Positions 50,637-59,491 of a stretch of 64,000 nt of DNA are shown here, piece by piece. This stretch comes from Bacteroidota bacterium. Its GTDB lineage: Bacteria; Bacteroidota; Rhodothermia; Rhodothermales; JANQRZ01. Each line of letters begins with the position of its first letter. Position 1 is the first letter of the stretch. The translations under genes and the position numbers were made by a program. The DNA lies in assembly GCA_038746285.1 (NCBI GenBank), contig JBCDKT010000010.1:1-64000 (forward strand), given 5' to 3'. Under the pieces are notes generated by a model. It saw only the letters and a list, made by a program, of their open reading frames with translations, did no database searches and was not told where the DNA came from.

Positions 50637-52595
50637 ATGTCCTCTCCTTCCCCCCACATACGCATCGGAACGCTCGCGTTCGCGCTCGACAGCCCGCGCT
50701 GCGGCGTCCCACCGCACGGCGGTGGTCTCAGCGTCGAACTCGTCGCTCGGGCGGCCGACCCGGAGGCAGCGCACGCGGCGGGCCTGGTCCACGACTACAA
50801 CCGAGGGTCGGACGGCGGCCTTCTCCGCTTTCGCCTCACCGCGCGCAGCGTCTACGGGCCGGGCGGCGTACCGGCGGGCCACTTCGAGATCGAGCGCGGC
50901 CGGACACAGGACCCCTACGCCCGGTTCCAGGTCGAAGGTGCGGACTACCCGCTCGGCTTCAACGGGGCCGTCGCCCTCGCCGAGGGCCGCGCTACTGTCC
51001 GAGGGCAGTTCGCCTGCTCCTACGACACGAGAGCCCCCAGCTTCGACGTGGACATCGAGGTGACACTCGATGTGGAAACCATCGACTGGTCGGGGTACGT
51101 TTTCGGCAGCCTCGACGAGATCGCCCGGGCACCGCAGGCGACCGTCCAGCGCGCGACCCTCGCCTTCCCCGAGTTCGAGACGCTACCGCCCGAGATCACG
51201 CGCCTCGGCGCGCTTAGGTCGCTGACGCTTGAGAACCGGCAGGCCCACGGGTTCACGCTCCCGCTCCGCGACCTGACACCCGAGATCGGCCGGCTCCGCT
51301 CGCTCGAAGCGCTCGCCATCAACGGAGCCGCCCTCGCCGACCTGCCACCCGAGATCGGCCAGCTAGAGAACCTGGAGGCGCTGACCGTCGGGACGTGCGA
51401 CCTCACGAGTGTGCCAGACGCGGTGTGGCACCTCCCCCGCCTCAAGCAGCTGTCGCTCGCCGGTAACCGGCTCGGGTCTATCCCTGCCGACCTAGATCTG
51501 CCTGCGCTGACGTCGCTGAACCTGAGCCGGAACGCGCTCCGCACCGTCCCGGCTGCCCTCGCGGATCTACCGGCGCTCGACCACCTCGCACTCGAAGGAA
51601 ACCCGCTGGAGGCACTCCCGGACGCGCTCCGGTCGGTCCCGAGGCTGAAGCTGACCATCGAGGAACGGCAGCGGCTGCTTCCGGTCGCGTACCCGGGCGC
51701 GGACGACGGCTACCCAGAGGCGGTGTACCGCATCGACGGCTGGCCGGAGCGCAAGCAGCAACTCGACGCCCTTCTCGAGGCAGCCGGGGCAGACCTCGAC
51801 GCCCGGGTGCGGACGTTCGCGGAGCAGACCGCGCGGCCGAGCATCGGCTTCCAGCAGGTCGAGACGGCATCCAGCGACCGCCTCGGCCGGAGCCGGTTCG
51901 GTGGGATGCCCGACCTGCCGGAGGGCTGGGACTATCCCCGCTTCGGTTCCAGCGAATCGGACCTCGCGTACGAGTTCATCGCGCAGATCGACTGCGAGGC
52001 CCTCGCGCCGCTCCAGGACTACCTTCCGCGCGCGGGCGTGCTCTACGTCTTCCTCTCGACGATCCATGACGTCTACGGACGGGGCACAGCGTACCCCATC
52101 GTCCTCGTCCGCCACTACGACGGGCCGCGGGCGGCGCTCCGGCCCGGCTCCCGGTTCGCCCTCACGCGGGACGACTATTTCGAGATGCTCGACCCGGAGT
52201 ACGAGCCGATGGAGGTGGCGGCCGCCGCGAGGGTGAGCCTGCCGCCCTCGTACCCGCTACGCCAAAACACGTACCTCTTCCGCAACGCCCTGGCAGCAGT
52301 CGGTGGCGACGAAGATGATTTTATCGATGCCTACCAGGGCGTCGACGAAGACGTGGGCGAGCAGGAATTCAACCACGAACTCGGCGGCTACGGGTTCAGC
52401 CAGCACGAGCTTCCCGAGATCGAGGTAGCCCTCGCTGCCGGCGGCGACCCGGCCGACTGGTTCACCCTCCTCACGGTGCAGAGCCGCGGCAGCATGCAGT
52501 GGGGCGACGCGGGCGACCTCTACGTCGTGATCCACAAAGCCGACCTCGCCCGGAGCGACTTCTCCCGCGTCCAGGCAACGATGTACAGCAGCTAG
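50637..52595 (+). CDS. Leucine-rich-repeat protein fused to a DUF1963 domain
   Basis: A 652-residue cytoplasmic protein. After an uncharacterised beta-rich region (residues 1-140), five or six leucine-rich repeats follow (LPPEITRLGALRSLTLENRQ, LPPEIGQLENLEALTVG, LPRLKQLSLAGNRLGSIPAD, LPALTSLNLSRNALRTVPAA). The C-terminal 270 residues are a DUF1963/YwqG-like domain (SRFGGMPDLPEGWDYPRF, LAYEFIAQIDCEALAPLQDY and FTLLTVQSRGSMQWGDAGDL followed by YVVI). YwqG-like proteins are often linked to contact-dependent toxins or metal binding. The start is the ATG at 50637, after a gap with no gene. Confidence 0.82.
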   Translation: MSSPSPHIRIGTLAFALDSPRCGVPPHGGGLSVELVARAADPEAAHAAGLVHDYNRGSDGGLLRFRLTARSVYGPGGVPAGHFEIERGRTQDPYARFQVEGADYPLGFNGAVALAEGRATVRGQFACSYDTRAPSFDVDIEVTLDVETIDWSGYVFGSLDEIARAPQATVQRATLAFPEFETLPPEITRLGALRSLTLENRQAHGFTLPLRDLTPEIGRLRSLEALAINGAALADLPPEIGQLENLEALTVGTCDLTSVPDAVWHLPRLKQLSLAGNRLGSIPADLDLPALTSLNLSRNALRTVPAALADLPALDHLALEGNPLEALPDALRSVPRLKLTIEERQRLLPVAYPGADDGYPEAVYRIDGWPERKQQLDALLEAAGADLDARVRTFAEQTARPSIGFQQVETASSDRLGRSRFGGMPDLPEGWDYPRFGSSESDLAYEFIAQIDCEALAPLQDYLPRAGVLYVFLSTIHDVYGRGTAYPIVLVRHYDGPRAALRPGSRFALTRDDYFEMLDPEYEPMEVAAAARVSLPPSYPLRQNTYLFRNALAAVGGDEDDFIDAYQGVDEDVGEQEFNHELGGYGFSQHELPEIEVALAAGGDPADWFTLLTVQSRGSMQWGDAGDLYVVIHKADLARSDFSRVQATMYSS

Positions 52596-52680
52596 TGCAT
52601 CCTCGGGGGGCGCGCCCCGTAGCCTCGGGGCAGTACGACTCCTCCCCGCGCTCCGCGTACGACCCCGACCAGAACGGACC

Positions 52681-53844
52681 ATGCTTCACCTCACCCTGAC
52701 CGAATGGCTGGCCTCCCTCGTCGCGGGCGGGGCCGTCGTACTCGGCGTCGCCGTTGGCGGGGTGCTGCTGGCGCGGCGGCCAGGGAGCCGGACGGCGAAC
52801 CGGGCGATGGGCTGGCTTCTCTTCGCAGCCGCTGCCGCCGTCCTCCTTGAGCTTGTCGTCAACGTGCGCCCGCCGGACGCCGCGTGGTCGATTGTCTTCC
52901 TGCCCCTCTCCTACACGTACGCGCTCGGGCCGCTGCTCTACCTCTACGTCCGCATCAAACTGGGCCGCACGGGCCGGCTGCCGGTCTGGCACTGGGTGCT
53001 GCCCGCGCTGCAGGCTGCGCTCACCGTAGGCGTCGCCCTCGCGCCCACGGCGCTCCAGGTGGCGTACATGAACGAGGTCTACGCCCCCTGGTATGGTGCG
53101 CTGGAGGACGTTGTTTTCGCGGCAAGCCTCGGCGGCTACCTCATGCTGAGCTACCACGTCCTCAACCGCGCCGAAGCGTCGGAGCGCTTCGACTGGGAGC
53201 GCAGCAACCGGGTCTGGCTGCGCCGCCTCCTCGCCGGAAGCGGCCTCGCTTTCGCCGTCAGCCTGGGGTTCAACGTCGCGGGTCCGCTCGCGTGGTACGT
53301 CTGGTCGTTCAACATCTACGCCTTTGAGGGCGCTGCCTTCGCCGAGAACGTAGCCTACAGCGCGCTGCTCTACTGGATCGCCGTCAACGGGTTCGTCCAG
53401 GCCGTCCCGCAGGCGCGCGCGATCCTCCGCAGGCCAGCACCGGACCCCAGGACGTCCGACCGCAAGGCCCACTACAACCTCAGCCCGGACCTCGTGGTCG
53501 AGCACGTCCGTGCTCTCAACCGACTCGTCGCCAGCGAGCGTCCCCACCTCAACCCCGACCTGACGCTGCCCGTGCTGGCCGACCAGCTTGGCGTGACCGA
53601 CAAGGTGCTCTCCTACGTACTCAATGAGGGCATGGGGACGACCTACACGGACTACGTCAACGGCCTCCGCGTGGACGAGGCCAAAGCGCGGCTCGCCGCG
53701 CCCGAGGCGGAGCACCTGACCGTCCTCGGCATCGGGCTCGACGCCGGGTTCCGCTCGAAGGCGACCTTCAACCGGGCCTTCAAGCGGGCGACCGGGCAGA
53801 CACCGTCGGCGTTCCGGGCGGCGGGCCGTCTCAGTGGGTCGTGA
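52681..53844 (+). CDS. Membrane-anchored AraC-family regulator
   Basis: A 387-residue protein with seven or so transmembrane helices (LASLVAGGAVVLGVAVGGVL, WLLFAAAAAVLLELVVNV, TYALGPLLYLYVRIKLGR, VLPALQAALTVGVALAP and others). A C-terminal AraC DNA-binding domain follows (LPVLADQLGVTDKVLSYVLN and LGIGLDAGFRSKATFNRAFK, then RATGQTPSAFR). Such one-component membrane regulators are common in Bacteroidota. It lies upstream of doxX and a lipoprotein gene, which may be its targets. Confidence 0.92.
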   Translation: MLHLTLTEWLASLVAGGAVVLGVAVGGVLLARRPGSRTANRAMGWLLFAAAAAVLLELVVNVRPPDAAWSIVFLPLSYTYALGPLLYLYVRIKLGRTGRLPVWHWVLPALQAALTVGVALAPTALQVAYMNEVYAPWYGALEDVVFAASLGGYLMLSYHVLNRAEASERFDWERSNRVWLRRLLAGSGLAFAVSLGFNVAGPLAWYVWSFNIYAFEGAAFAENVAYSALLYWIAVNGFVQAVPQARAILRRPAPDPRTSDRKAHYNLSPDLVVEHVRALNRLVASERPHLNPDLTLPVLADQLGVTDKVLSYVLNEGMGTTYTDYVNGLRVDEAKARLAAPEAEHLTVLGIGLDAGFRSKATFNRAFKRATGQTPSAFRAAGRLSGS

Positions 53845-53936
53845 GACGCATGTTCCGAGTCCCGAAGATTCCCTGAGGCGCACCGAGGCAGCTAGAGGCG
53901 GTTTTTTGCGGCACGTCTCATCCGACCTCTGCTGCC

Positions 53937-54422
53937 ATGCGCCGTTTTCTCGACTTCGTCTTTTCCAGGGCTCAGACCCATTCCCTGCCGACCGATCTCG
54001 GCATCGCACTGCTCCGCGTCGCGACCGGCCTCGCGCTGGCGCTCATCTTCGAGAAGGTGCTGCCGCGGGACGGCGTCTGGGGGCCCCAGGCGTGGTTTGT
54101 CTCCGACGTGGCCGAGATGGGGTTTCCGTTCCCGGCGTTCTTCGCCTGGGCGGCGGTCCTGTCGGAGTTCGTCGGCGGCATCCTGCTCGTCGCCGGGCTG
54201 GCGGCGCGGCCGGCAGCGCTACTCAACGCCATCGTCCTGTTCGTAGCGGCGTTCGTCCACCACGGCGGTGACGTCAGCATGGACGGGCTGATGGCGACCA
54301 CCTTTCTCGTCATGACGACGACGCTGCTCCTGACCGGGCCGGGGCGCTTCAGCCTCGACCACCTCGTGGCCTCCCGGCTCGGGGCGCGCCGCTCGTCCGC
54401 TCTCATCGGAGGAACTGCATGA
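53937..54422 (+). CDS. DoxX family membrane protein
   Basis: A 161-residue protein with four helices. The DoxX signature is seen in LGIALLRVATGLALALIFEK, then FPFPAFFAWAAVLSEFVGGI, LLVAGLAARPAALLNAIVLF and MATTFLVMTTTLLLTGPGRF. DoxX proteins are quinone- or thiosulfate-related membrane components whose roles vary. Its stop overlaps the ATG of the following lipoprotein gene (ATGA), so the two are coupled. Confidence 0.9.
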   Translation: MRRFLDFVFSRAQTHSLPTDLGIALLRVATGLALALIFEKVLPRDGVWGPQAWFVSDVAEMGFPFPAFFAWAAVLSEFVGGILLVAGLAARPAALLNAIVLFVAAFVHHGGDVSMDGLMATTFLVMTTTLLLTGPGRFSLDHLVASRLGARRSSALIGGTA

Positions 54423-54811
54423 TGACCTACCTCTTCGCTCGCCAACCCCTCGCGGCCACCCGACTCCTCGCACTCTGGTGCGCTGCCGCCCTCGCCCTCA
54501 CCGGCTGCGGGGCCACCAACTCGACCGTCAACATCGAGCCCGGCGAGCAGTTCGTCCTCGGGGGCGGCAGCGGCAGTGCCTTCCGCGTCCAGGTCCAGAA
54601 CCTCGGTCCGGGGCCGATCACCGTCCGCAGCCGCTCGGCAGGCGGCGAGGTGTCCGACCTCGCAGTGCTCGAACCGGATGAGCAGGAGACGGTGCGCTTC
54701 CCGGCCCGGGCATCGGCCCTGCTCTCGAACGCGTCGGAGTTTGCCACCCAGGTCGCCGTCCGCATCTGGAGCGTCGGGAGGCTTGGGATGGGCTACGACC
54801 CTGTCGAGTGA
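54419..54811 (+). CDS. Small hypothetical lipoprotein
   Basis: A 130-residue protein with a signal peptide and lipobox (LLALWCAAALALTGCGATNS). The mature domain is a short beta-sandwich-like stretch (STVNIEPGEQFVLGGGSGSA, FRVQVQNLGPGPITVRSRSA, LEPDEQETVRFPARASALLS). It is translationally coupled to doxX. No known domain. Confidence 0.75.
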   Translation: MMTYLFARQPLAATRLLALWCAAALALTGCGATNSTVNIEPGEQFVLGGGSGSAFRVQVQNLGPGPITVRSRSAGGEVSDLAVLEPDEQETVRFPARASALLSNASEFATQVAVRIWSVGRLGMGYDPVE

Positions 54812-54843
54812 CCGGACCTGTCGCGTGGCCGGAGCCGGACGCG

Positions 54844-55494
54844 CTACACTTCGCCCTTGCGGAAGATGAAGCGGACGGTGGCGGCCGGGCCCTGGTGGAA
54901 CGGGCCTTCGTTGAGCGTCACGTCCGTCGGCTCGCACAGGAGGATGTCGCCCCAGATGAAGTGCTGCCGGAGTTCGCGCGGCTTCACCATCAGGTCGAGC
55001 GTGGGCGGGCCGCCCGAGGTGTAGCCGTCGGTGCGCTGCTCGGGGCGGAACCACTCGGCGACGAGGAGCGCGCCGGGCTTGAGCGCGGCCTGGATGGCGG
55101 TAAAGAGCCGGAGCCGCTCGCTCATCCGGAGGTGGACGAAGGTGCAGACCACGCCGTCCCACTGCCGCTTCGGCATCCAGAAGCCGAGGTCGGCGTGCTC
55201 GGTGGCGACCGTCACGCCGCGCTCGGCGGCGAGGGCGCGGGTCTTCTCGAGGCCGGCCTCGGCGTAGTCGATGGCGGTCACGCCGAAGCCCTGCCCGGCC
55301 AGCCAGACGGCGTTCCGGCCCTCGCCGCAGCCGAGGTCCAGGAGGTCGGCCCCGGCCGGGAAGCGGGGGGTCTCGGCGGCGATGAACGTGTTGGGGCGGG
55401 TGCCGTAGGTGTAGACTTCGCTGCCGAAGCGGGCGTCCCAGAAGGCGGAGCGCTCGGCGATCGGCGCGGGCGGCGGGGTGGTGTCGTCTAGCAA
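54844..55494 (-). CDS. TehB/thiopurine-type SAM-dependent methyltransferase
   Basis: A 216-residue class I methyltransferase. It starts with the TehB-like FWDARFGSEVYTYGTRPNTF, then motif I ADLLDLGCGEGRNAVWLAGQ and the acidic loop GVTAIDYAEAGLEKTRALA, followed by VCTFVHLRMSERLRLFTAIQ and LKPGALLVAEWFRPEQ. Members methylate tellurite, thiols or small metabolites. The gene is convergent with the small lipoprotein gene. Confidence 0.88.
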   Translation of the reverse strand: MLDDTTPPPAPIAERSAFWDARFGSEVYTYGTRPNTFIAAETPRFPAGADLLDLGCGEGRNAVWLAGQGFGVTAIDYAEAGLEKTRALAAERGVTVATEHADLGFWMPKRQWDGVVCTFVHLRMSERLRLFTAIQAALKPGALLVAEWFRPEQRTDGYTSGGPPTLDLMVKPRELRQHFIWGDILLCEPTDVTLNEGPFHQGPAATVRFIFRKGEV

Positions 55495-55764
55495 CGCGGT
55501 GCGGGGTCAGTCCAGGGTGAGCGACGGTGCAAGCATAGGACATTATGCAGCGAGCCGCAACCCCCTTTTCTGACGTTTTTTCCCAGAGGATGCCACGGAC
55601 CGGTTGCGCTCACGACGTCTTCTGCCAGGCCGAAGACCGCAGACGGCTGACCACAGACCGCTGGGTCGAGCCGTTTCCCGCCGTCTGCGGTCCGTCGTCG
55701 GCGGTCTCCGCACTTGCTGCCGCCTCTAGAGCGCTTGCTGCTGCGCTGAAGTCCATAGCACGTT

Positions 55765-57561
55765 CTAGCGATCTGCGATTTTGCTCGCTGCGGCCTCCGC
55801 CTCGTCGATCAGCGTCTCGATGGCCCCGAGCCCCTGCTGCCAGAAGGCCGGGTCCTGCAGGTCGATGCCGAGCCGCCCGACGAGGACGTGCGGCCAGTCC
55901 GAGCCGCCGGCCCGGAGCAGGCCGAGGTAGGCGTCGGCAAAACCATCTTGACCGTCGCGGTAGCGGGCGTAGAGCGCGAGCACGAGGAGTTCGCCGAAGG
56001 CGTAAGCGTAGACGTAGCCCGGCGTGTGGACGAAGTGCGGGATGTAGCTCCACCAGCGCCGGTAGTGCTCGCCGAGCGTCACGGTCTCGCCGTACATCCG
56101 CCGCTGCGTGGTCATCCAGTGCTCGGCGAAGTCGTCCGCCGTCAGCTCACCCTGCTCGCGCCGGTGGGTGTGGACCGCCTCTTCGAAGCGGTTCATCGTG
56201 ACCTGCCGGAAGACCGTCGCCATCGAGTCGTCGATCTTCTGGACGAGCATTGCGAGGCGTGCCTGAGGGTCCGTCTCGGCCCCGAGAAGGCGCTGGAAGA
56301 CCAGCATCTCGCCGAAGACCGAGGCGGTCTCGGCGGTCGTTAGCGGCGTGTCGGCGTGGAAGACGCCCTGCTCGCGGGCGAGGTACTGGTGGACGCCGTG
56401 GCCGAGTTCGTGGGCGAGCGTCTGCACGTCGCGGACCTTGCCGGTGAAGTTCATCAGGATGTATGGGTGCACGCTCGGGACGGCCCCGTGGCTGAAGGCG
56501 CCGCCGCGCTTGCCCTCCGCCACCGGCGCGTCGATCCAGCGCCCGTCGAAGAACCGCTCGGTGATGGTCCCCATCTCCGGGTGGAACGCTGCGTAGGCGT
56601 CGAGGACGGTGTCGCGCGCCTCGTCCCAGGCAACGTGCCGGTCGGCCTCGCCGATGGGCGCGTAGCGGTCGTAGTCCATCATCTCGCGGAGCCCGAGGAG
56701 CCGCCGCTTGAGGCTGTAGAACCGCTCCGAGAGGTCGTACCGGCTCGTGACGGCGTCGACGAGCGCCTCGACCGAAGCGTCGGCGATCTCGTTGTCGAGG
56801 TTGCGCGCGGCGATCCAGTGCTCGTAGCCGCGCAGCCGGTCGGTCGAGGCCTTGTCGGCCAGGACCGTGTTGAAGACGTAGGTGAGCGGCCGGCTGAGGT
56901 CGGCCAGTCCGCCGGTGAGCGCCAGCGCGGCGTCGCGGCGGAGGCTGCGGTCGGCGTCGTGGAGTTTCGAGAGGACGACCTGCTCGGTGAGCGTCTCGCC
57001 GCGGAGCTCGAAGCGCGCCGCGCCGAGCGTCTCGTCGAAGAACCGGTTCCACGCGGCCCGGCCCGTCACCGATTTCTCGGAAAGCACCCGCTCCTCGCCC
57101 TCGGAGAGGACGTGCGCGCGGCGCAGGTGGAGGAGGTCGAGGTGGTGCCGGTAGCGCGCCAGCGCCGGGTTTTCGACGAGGCGCTTCGCCCGGTCTTCGT
57201 CCAGCCCCGCCCACTCGACGTCGAAGAAGATGAGTCGCTGGCCGGCCTGCGTGTAGCGCTCCCGCACGCGCTGGAGCAGCGCCCCACGCTCGGCGTCCTC
57301 GGTGTCCGTGGACCAGTTCAGGTAGGCGTAGGTGTAGGCGCGCCCAAGCCGTTCGTGGACCGCTTCGAGCGCCTCCATCGCTCCGGCCAGCGCGGCCGCA
57401 CCGAGGTCGGCGACGCGCCCCCGGTAGCGCTCGGCGAAGGCGTTGGCCTCAGCATCGGACCGGTCGAGGTCCGCGCCGAGCGCGTCGGTGTCAGCGTAGA
57501 GGTCGGCGAGGTTCCAGCGGACGGCTTCGGCGCCGGCCGAGGGCGCGAGGGTATCGGGCAT
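55765..57561 (-). CDS. pepF: Oligoendopeptidase F (M3 family)
   Basis: A 598-residue cytoplasmic zinc peptidase of the PepF branch. The HExxH motif is in QTLAHELGHGVHQYLAREQG, with the third ligand in TTAETASVFGEMLVFQRLLG. The N-terminal helical part and the C-terminal FVHTPGYVYAYAFGELLVLA are typical. It degrades short peptides. The start codon lies immediately downstream of a 15-bp tandem repeat. The 270-bp gap after its stop codon holds an inverted GGACCG-containing stretch but no gene. Confidence 0.95.
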   Translation of the reverse strand: MPDTLAPSAGAEAVRWNLADLYADTDALGADLDRSDAEANAFAERYRGRVADLGAAALAGAMEALEAVHERLGRAYTYAYLNWSTDTEDAERGALLQRVRERYTQAGQRLIFFDVEWAGLDEDRAKRLVENPALARYRHHLDLLHLRRAHVLSEGEERVLSEKSVTGRAAWNRFFDETLGAARFELRGETLTEQVVLSKLHDADRSLRRDAALALTGGLADLSRPLTYVFNTVLADKASTDRLRGYEHWIAARNLDNEIADASVEALVDAVTSRYDLSERFYSLKRRLLGLREMMDYDRYAPIGEADRHVAWDEARDTVLDAYAAFHPEMGTITERFFDGRWIDAPVAEGKRGGAFSHGAVPSVHPYILMNFTGKVRDVQTLAHELGHGVHQYLAREQGVFHADTPLTTAETASVFGEMLVFQRLLGAETDPQARLAMLVQKIDDSMATVFRQVTMNRFEEAVHTHRREQGELTADDFAEHWMTTQRRMYGETVTLGEHYRRWWSYIPHFVHTPGYVYAYAFGELLVLALYARYRDGQDGFADAYLGLLRAGGSDWPHVLVGRLGIDLQDPAFWQQGLGAIETLIDEAEAAASKIADR

Positions 57562-57606
57562 GAGACAGAGGACGGTGAGACGGAGGACGGTGAGACGGAG
57601 GACGGA
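57562..57606. repeat. 15-bp tandem repeat (three units) before pepF
   Basis: Three near-identical units of GAGACGGAGGACGGT lie immediately upstream of the pepF start codon, overlapping its translation initiation region. Unit-number changes could alter pepF expression. Confidence 0.8.
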
Positions 57607-57654
57607 AGGTAGGCGCGAAGCGCGAGGGTCTCGTTAACTTTTCCGGTTTTTATT

Positions 57655-57717
57655 CCCATTCCTCCCATTCCTCCCATTCCTCCCATTCCTCCCATTCCTC
57701 CCATTCCTCCCATTCCC
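57655..57717. repeat. 9-bp tandem repeat (seven units)
   Basis: Seven consecutive copies of CCCATTCCT (the last ends CCC). They lie between the divergent pepF and ytxJ genes. This is a minisatellite in which slippage is likely; it is not a CRISPR, since there are no spacers. Confidence 0.95.
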
Positions 57718-57795
57718 TCTCGTCCCTGCAACCTTGCCGGGGCGGGCGAGTTGAGAAGCGCGATGCCTTTCTTCCCCTTCACCTCCCGTCGCCTC

Positions 57796-58146
57796 ATGGC
57801 TAAGGTCAAAGAACTCCACGTCCCCGCTGACTTCGACGCGCTCCTCGACGCCTCGCACGAACAGCCCGTCGCCCTGCTGAAGCACTCCATTTCGTGCCCG
57901 ATCTCGGCCGGCGGCCAGAAAGAGTTCGTCAAGCTAGAAGGCGACGACGATCCGCCGCTCTACGGCCTCGTCGTCCAGTATGTCCGCGAGCTCTCGAACG
58001 AGATCGCCGAGCGGCTAGATGTGCAGCACGAGACCCCTCAGGCACTCCTCATCTCGGGCGGCGAGGTGGTCTACCATGCCAGCCACTACGACATCTCCGC
58101 CGACGCGCTCCGGGACGCCGCCCGCCAGGCCAGGCAAACGTCCTGA
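57796..58146 (+). CDS. ytxJ: Monothiol bacilliredoxin YtxJ (DUF2847)
   Basis: A 116-residue thioredoxin-fold protein. The active site is KHSISCPISAGG, with a single cysteine in a CPxS context as in YtxJ/BrxC, which removes bacillithiol from thiols or acts in that redox network. Other family marks are YGLVVQYVRELSNEIAERLD and HETPQALLISGGEVVYHASH. It implies a bacillithiol-using organism, as known for several Bacteroidota/Rhodothermota. The ATG at 57796 matches the family start. Confidence 0.9.
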   Translation: MAKVKELHVPADFDALLDASHEQPVALLKHSISCPISAGGQKEFVKLEGDDDPPLYGLVVQYVRELSNEIAERLDVQHETPQALLISGGEVVYHASHYDISADALRDAARQARQTS

Positions 58147-58373
58147 GGCTGAACAAACAAACCTACACACATTGAAATCATAGTGGAAACCCCCATAGTC
58201 AAAAAGCCCACAGGCGCACGTCGATAGTTCCTCATTTGAGCCCACCCCACGCCGGCCTACTCTTATACTTATTCTACTAGAGAGCCCGCGTCGGTACCTC
58301 AGCAGGCGCTCTACTGCTCAGGGACCGATGATACCGTCAGGTCTGTTTCCGTTCATCCCAACTAGGTGATCCT

Positions 58374-58571
58374 ATGAAGAAGTACATGGCACCCTCCGTC
58401 ACCGACTACGGCGACGTGGCCGCGATCACGGCGACGCTGGGCGACCCCTTCACGGGCGACCAGTCGTTCGACGTGGACGGCAACGTGATCGAGGAAGGAC
58501 TCAACTCGATCAACCAGTGCCCGACCACTGAGTTTGAACTCTGCGAGTTCAACGACGGCGGCAAGCCGTAG
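58374..58571 (+). CDS. Lasso-like RiPP precursor peptide
   Basis: A 65-residue peptide. The N-terminus MKKYMAPSVTDYGDVAAIT fits the lasso-peptide leader pattern Y-x2-P-x-L-x3-G-x5-T (Tyr4, Pro7, Val9, Gly13, Thr19). The remainder (GDPFTGDQSFDVDGN, then a tail with two cysteines) is acidic and longer than characterised lasso cores. No macrolactam synthetase, protease or RRE gene is in the window, so this is an orphan precursor or a leader-like peptide of another kind. It has a 227-bp AT-rich upstream region and its own terminators. Confidence 0.62.
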   Translation: MKKYMAPSVTDYGDVAAITATLGDPFTGDQSFDVDGNVIEEGLNSINQCPTTEFELCEFNDGGKP

Positions 58572-58575
58572 ACAC

Positions 58576-58638
58576 GTCCGGTCCTCGCGACCGGACCGTC
58601 GGCACTGCAGGCTCCGAGGCAGACGCTTCGGGGCCTGC
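58576..58638 (+). terminator. Two hairpins after the RiPP precursor gene
   Basis: The first is GTCCGGTC/GACCGGAC with a 5-nt loop (58576-58596). The second has outer stem GCAGGC/GCCTGC (58607-58638) with further inner pairing and is followed by ATTCGTTTG. Together they look like a terminator for the small peptide gene. Confidence 0.68.
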
Positions 58639-58713
58639 ATTCGTTTGGGCTCGGCCCAGACAGCCTGAGAGCATGTTATGGACTCGGTTAGGTCTCAGCG
58701 TTCTCCTGCCTGC

Positions 58714-58796
58714 GCGTCGAGGATGTCGAGGTCTTCGGTCGGGTTGTTCTGCGGGGTCCCGGAGCGCGCCGTGAGCGGGCTGCTCTCCAGGCTGAG
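58714..58796 (-). repeat. Extra copy of the polyferredoxin gene 3' end
   Basis: An 83-bp block matches 59499-59581 with six differences. On the minus strand it encodes LSLESSPLTARSGTPQNN, against LSLESGPLTARFGTPQNN in the gene, and then TEDLDILDA. No upstream gene body is attached. The DUF4864 gene lies between this copy and the intact gene end. The rest of 58572-58961 holds only the hairpins above and no gene. Confidence 0.95.
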
Positions 58797-58961
58797 CACT
58801 GTCCGCTTCGGCAGGTTCGGCTCGGTGAGGGTTTCGATCTCGGTGGGGAGCGCGCCGCGACACCGAGGACGGCGGCGCTCCAGACGCGTGACACGGCAGC
58901 ACGGGACGTTGGCGGGTGACGCCCCGATGGCTACGCCGCCCGGCACGCCGCAACGCTTACC

Positions 58962-59432
58962 TCAGATCCGTCGCAGTCCGTTGGTGCGCGGCATCTCCGT
59001 CTCGCGCATCACGCTGTCCGTCATCCAGCACTCATCGTAGTCACCGCCGCTCTGCTTCGAGAGGCCGAATACGTAGCTCACCCGCCGCCCGTCGGGCTGC
59101 ACGAGCGTGACGCGCTGCGCGGCTTGGTCTTCCTCCACCCGCATCTCGCCGTACTCCGCGCGGTCGAAGCCGAGCATGGCGCCGTACGCCGGTCCTTTCA
59201 CCATCGCGGCGAACCGCCCGATGGGGCCGGTGGCGCGGCGGTTGGCGGGCGACGCGAAGCGGAACGCCGCCTCGATGCCCGCGTCGGGGTGCGGCTCGTC
59301 GTTGTGCTGCAGCGCCTCGACCTGCAGGCGGACGACCTCTTCGGGCGAGAGGTCGGGGCTGGGCTGCGGTTCATCGGACGGGTCAGGAGCAGCAGCGAAG
59401 AGAAGCACGGCGAGAAGGGCGAGCGCGGACAT
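58962..59432 (-). CDS. Secreted DUF4864 protein
   Basis: A 156-residue exported protein. A short signal (SALALLAVLLFAAAPDPSDE) is followed by a DUF4864-type core: VVRLQVEALQHNDEPHPDAG, IEAAFRFASPANRRATGPIG and FAAMVKGPAYGAMLGFDRAE, ending ECWMTDSVMRE. Some relatives are small periplasmic alpha/beta proteins of unknown role. It is bracketed by the true and the duplicated 3' ends of the polyferredoxin gene, so it was probably inserted there as a unit. Confidence 0.82.
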   Translation of the reverse strand: MSALALLAVLLFAAAPDPSDEPQPSPDLSPEEVVRLQVEALQHNDEPHPDAGIEAAFRFASPANRRATGPIGRFAAMVKGPAYGAMLGFDRAEYGEMRVEEDQAAQRVTLVQPDGRRVSYVFGLSKQSGGDYDECWMTDSVMRETEMPRTNGLRRI

Positions 59433-59491
59433 GGCAGCGAGCGTCGATGTGGACGACTTCCACGACCCAAGCGTGCTCAGAGATCCGCCTT

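Noticed and set aside
57655-57717. Possible CRISPR array
   Set aside because: Units are 9 bp and directly tandem with no spacers; a minisatellite.
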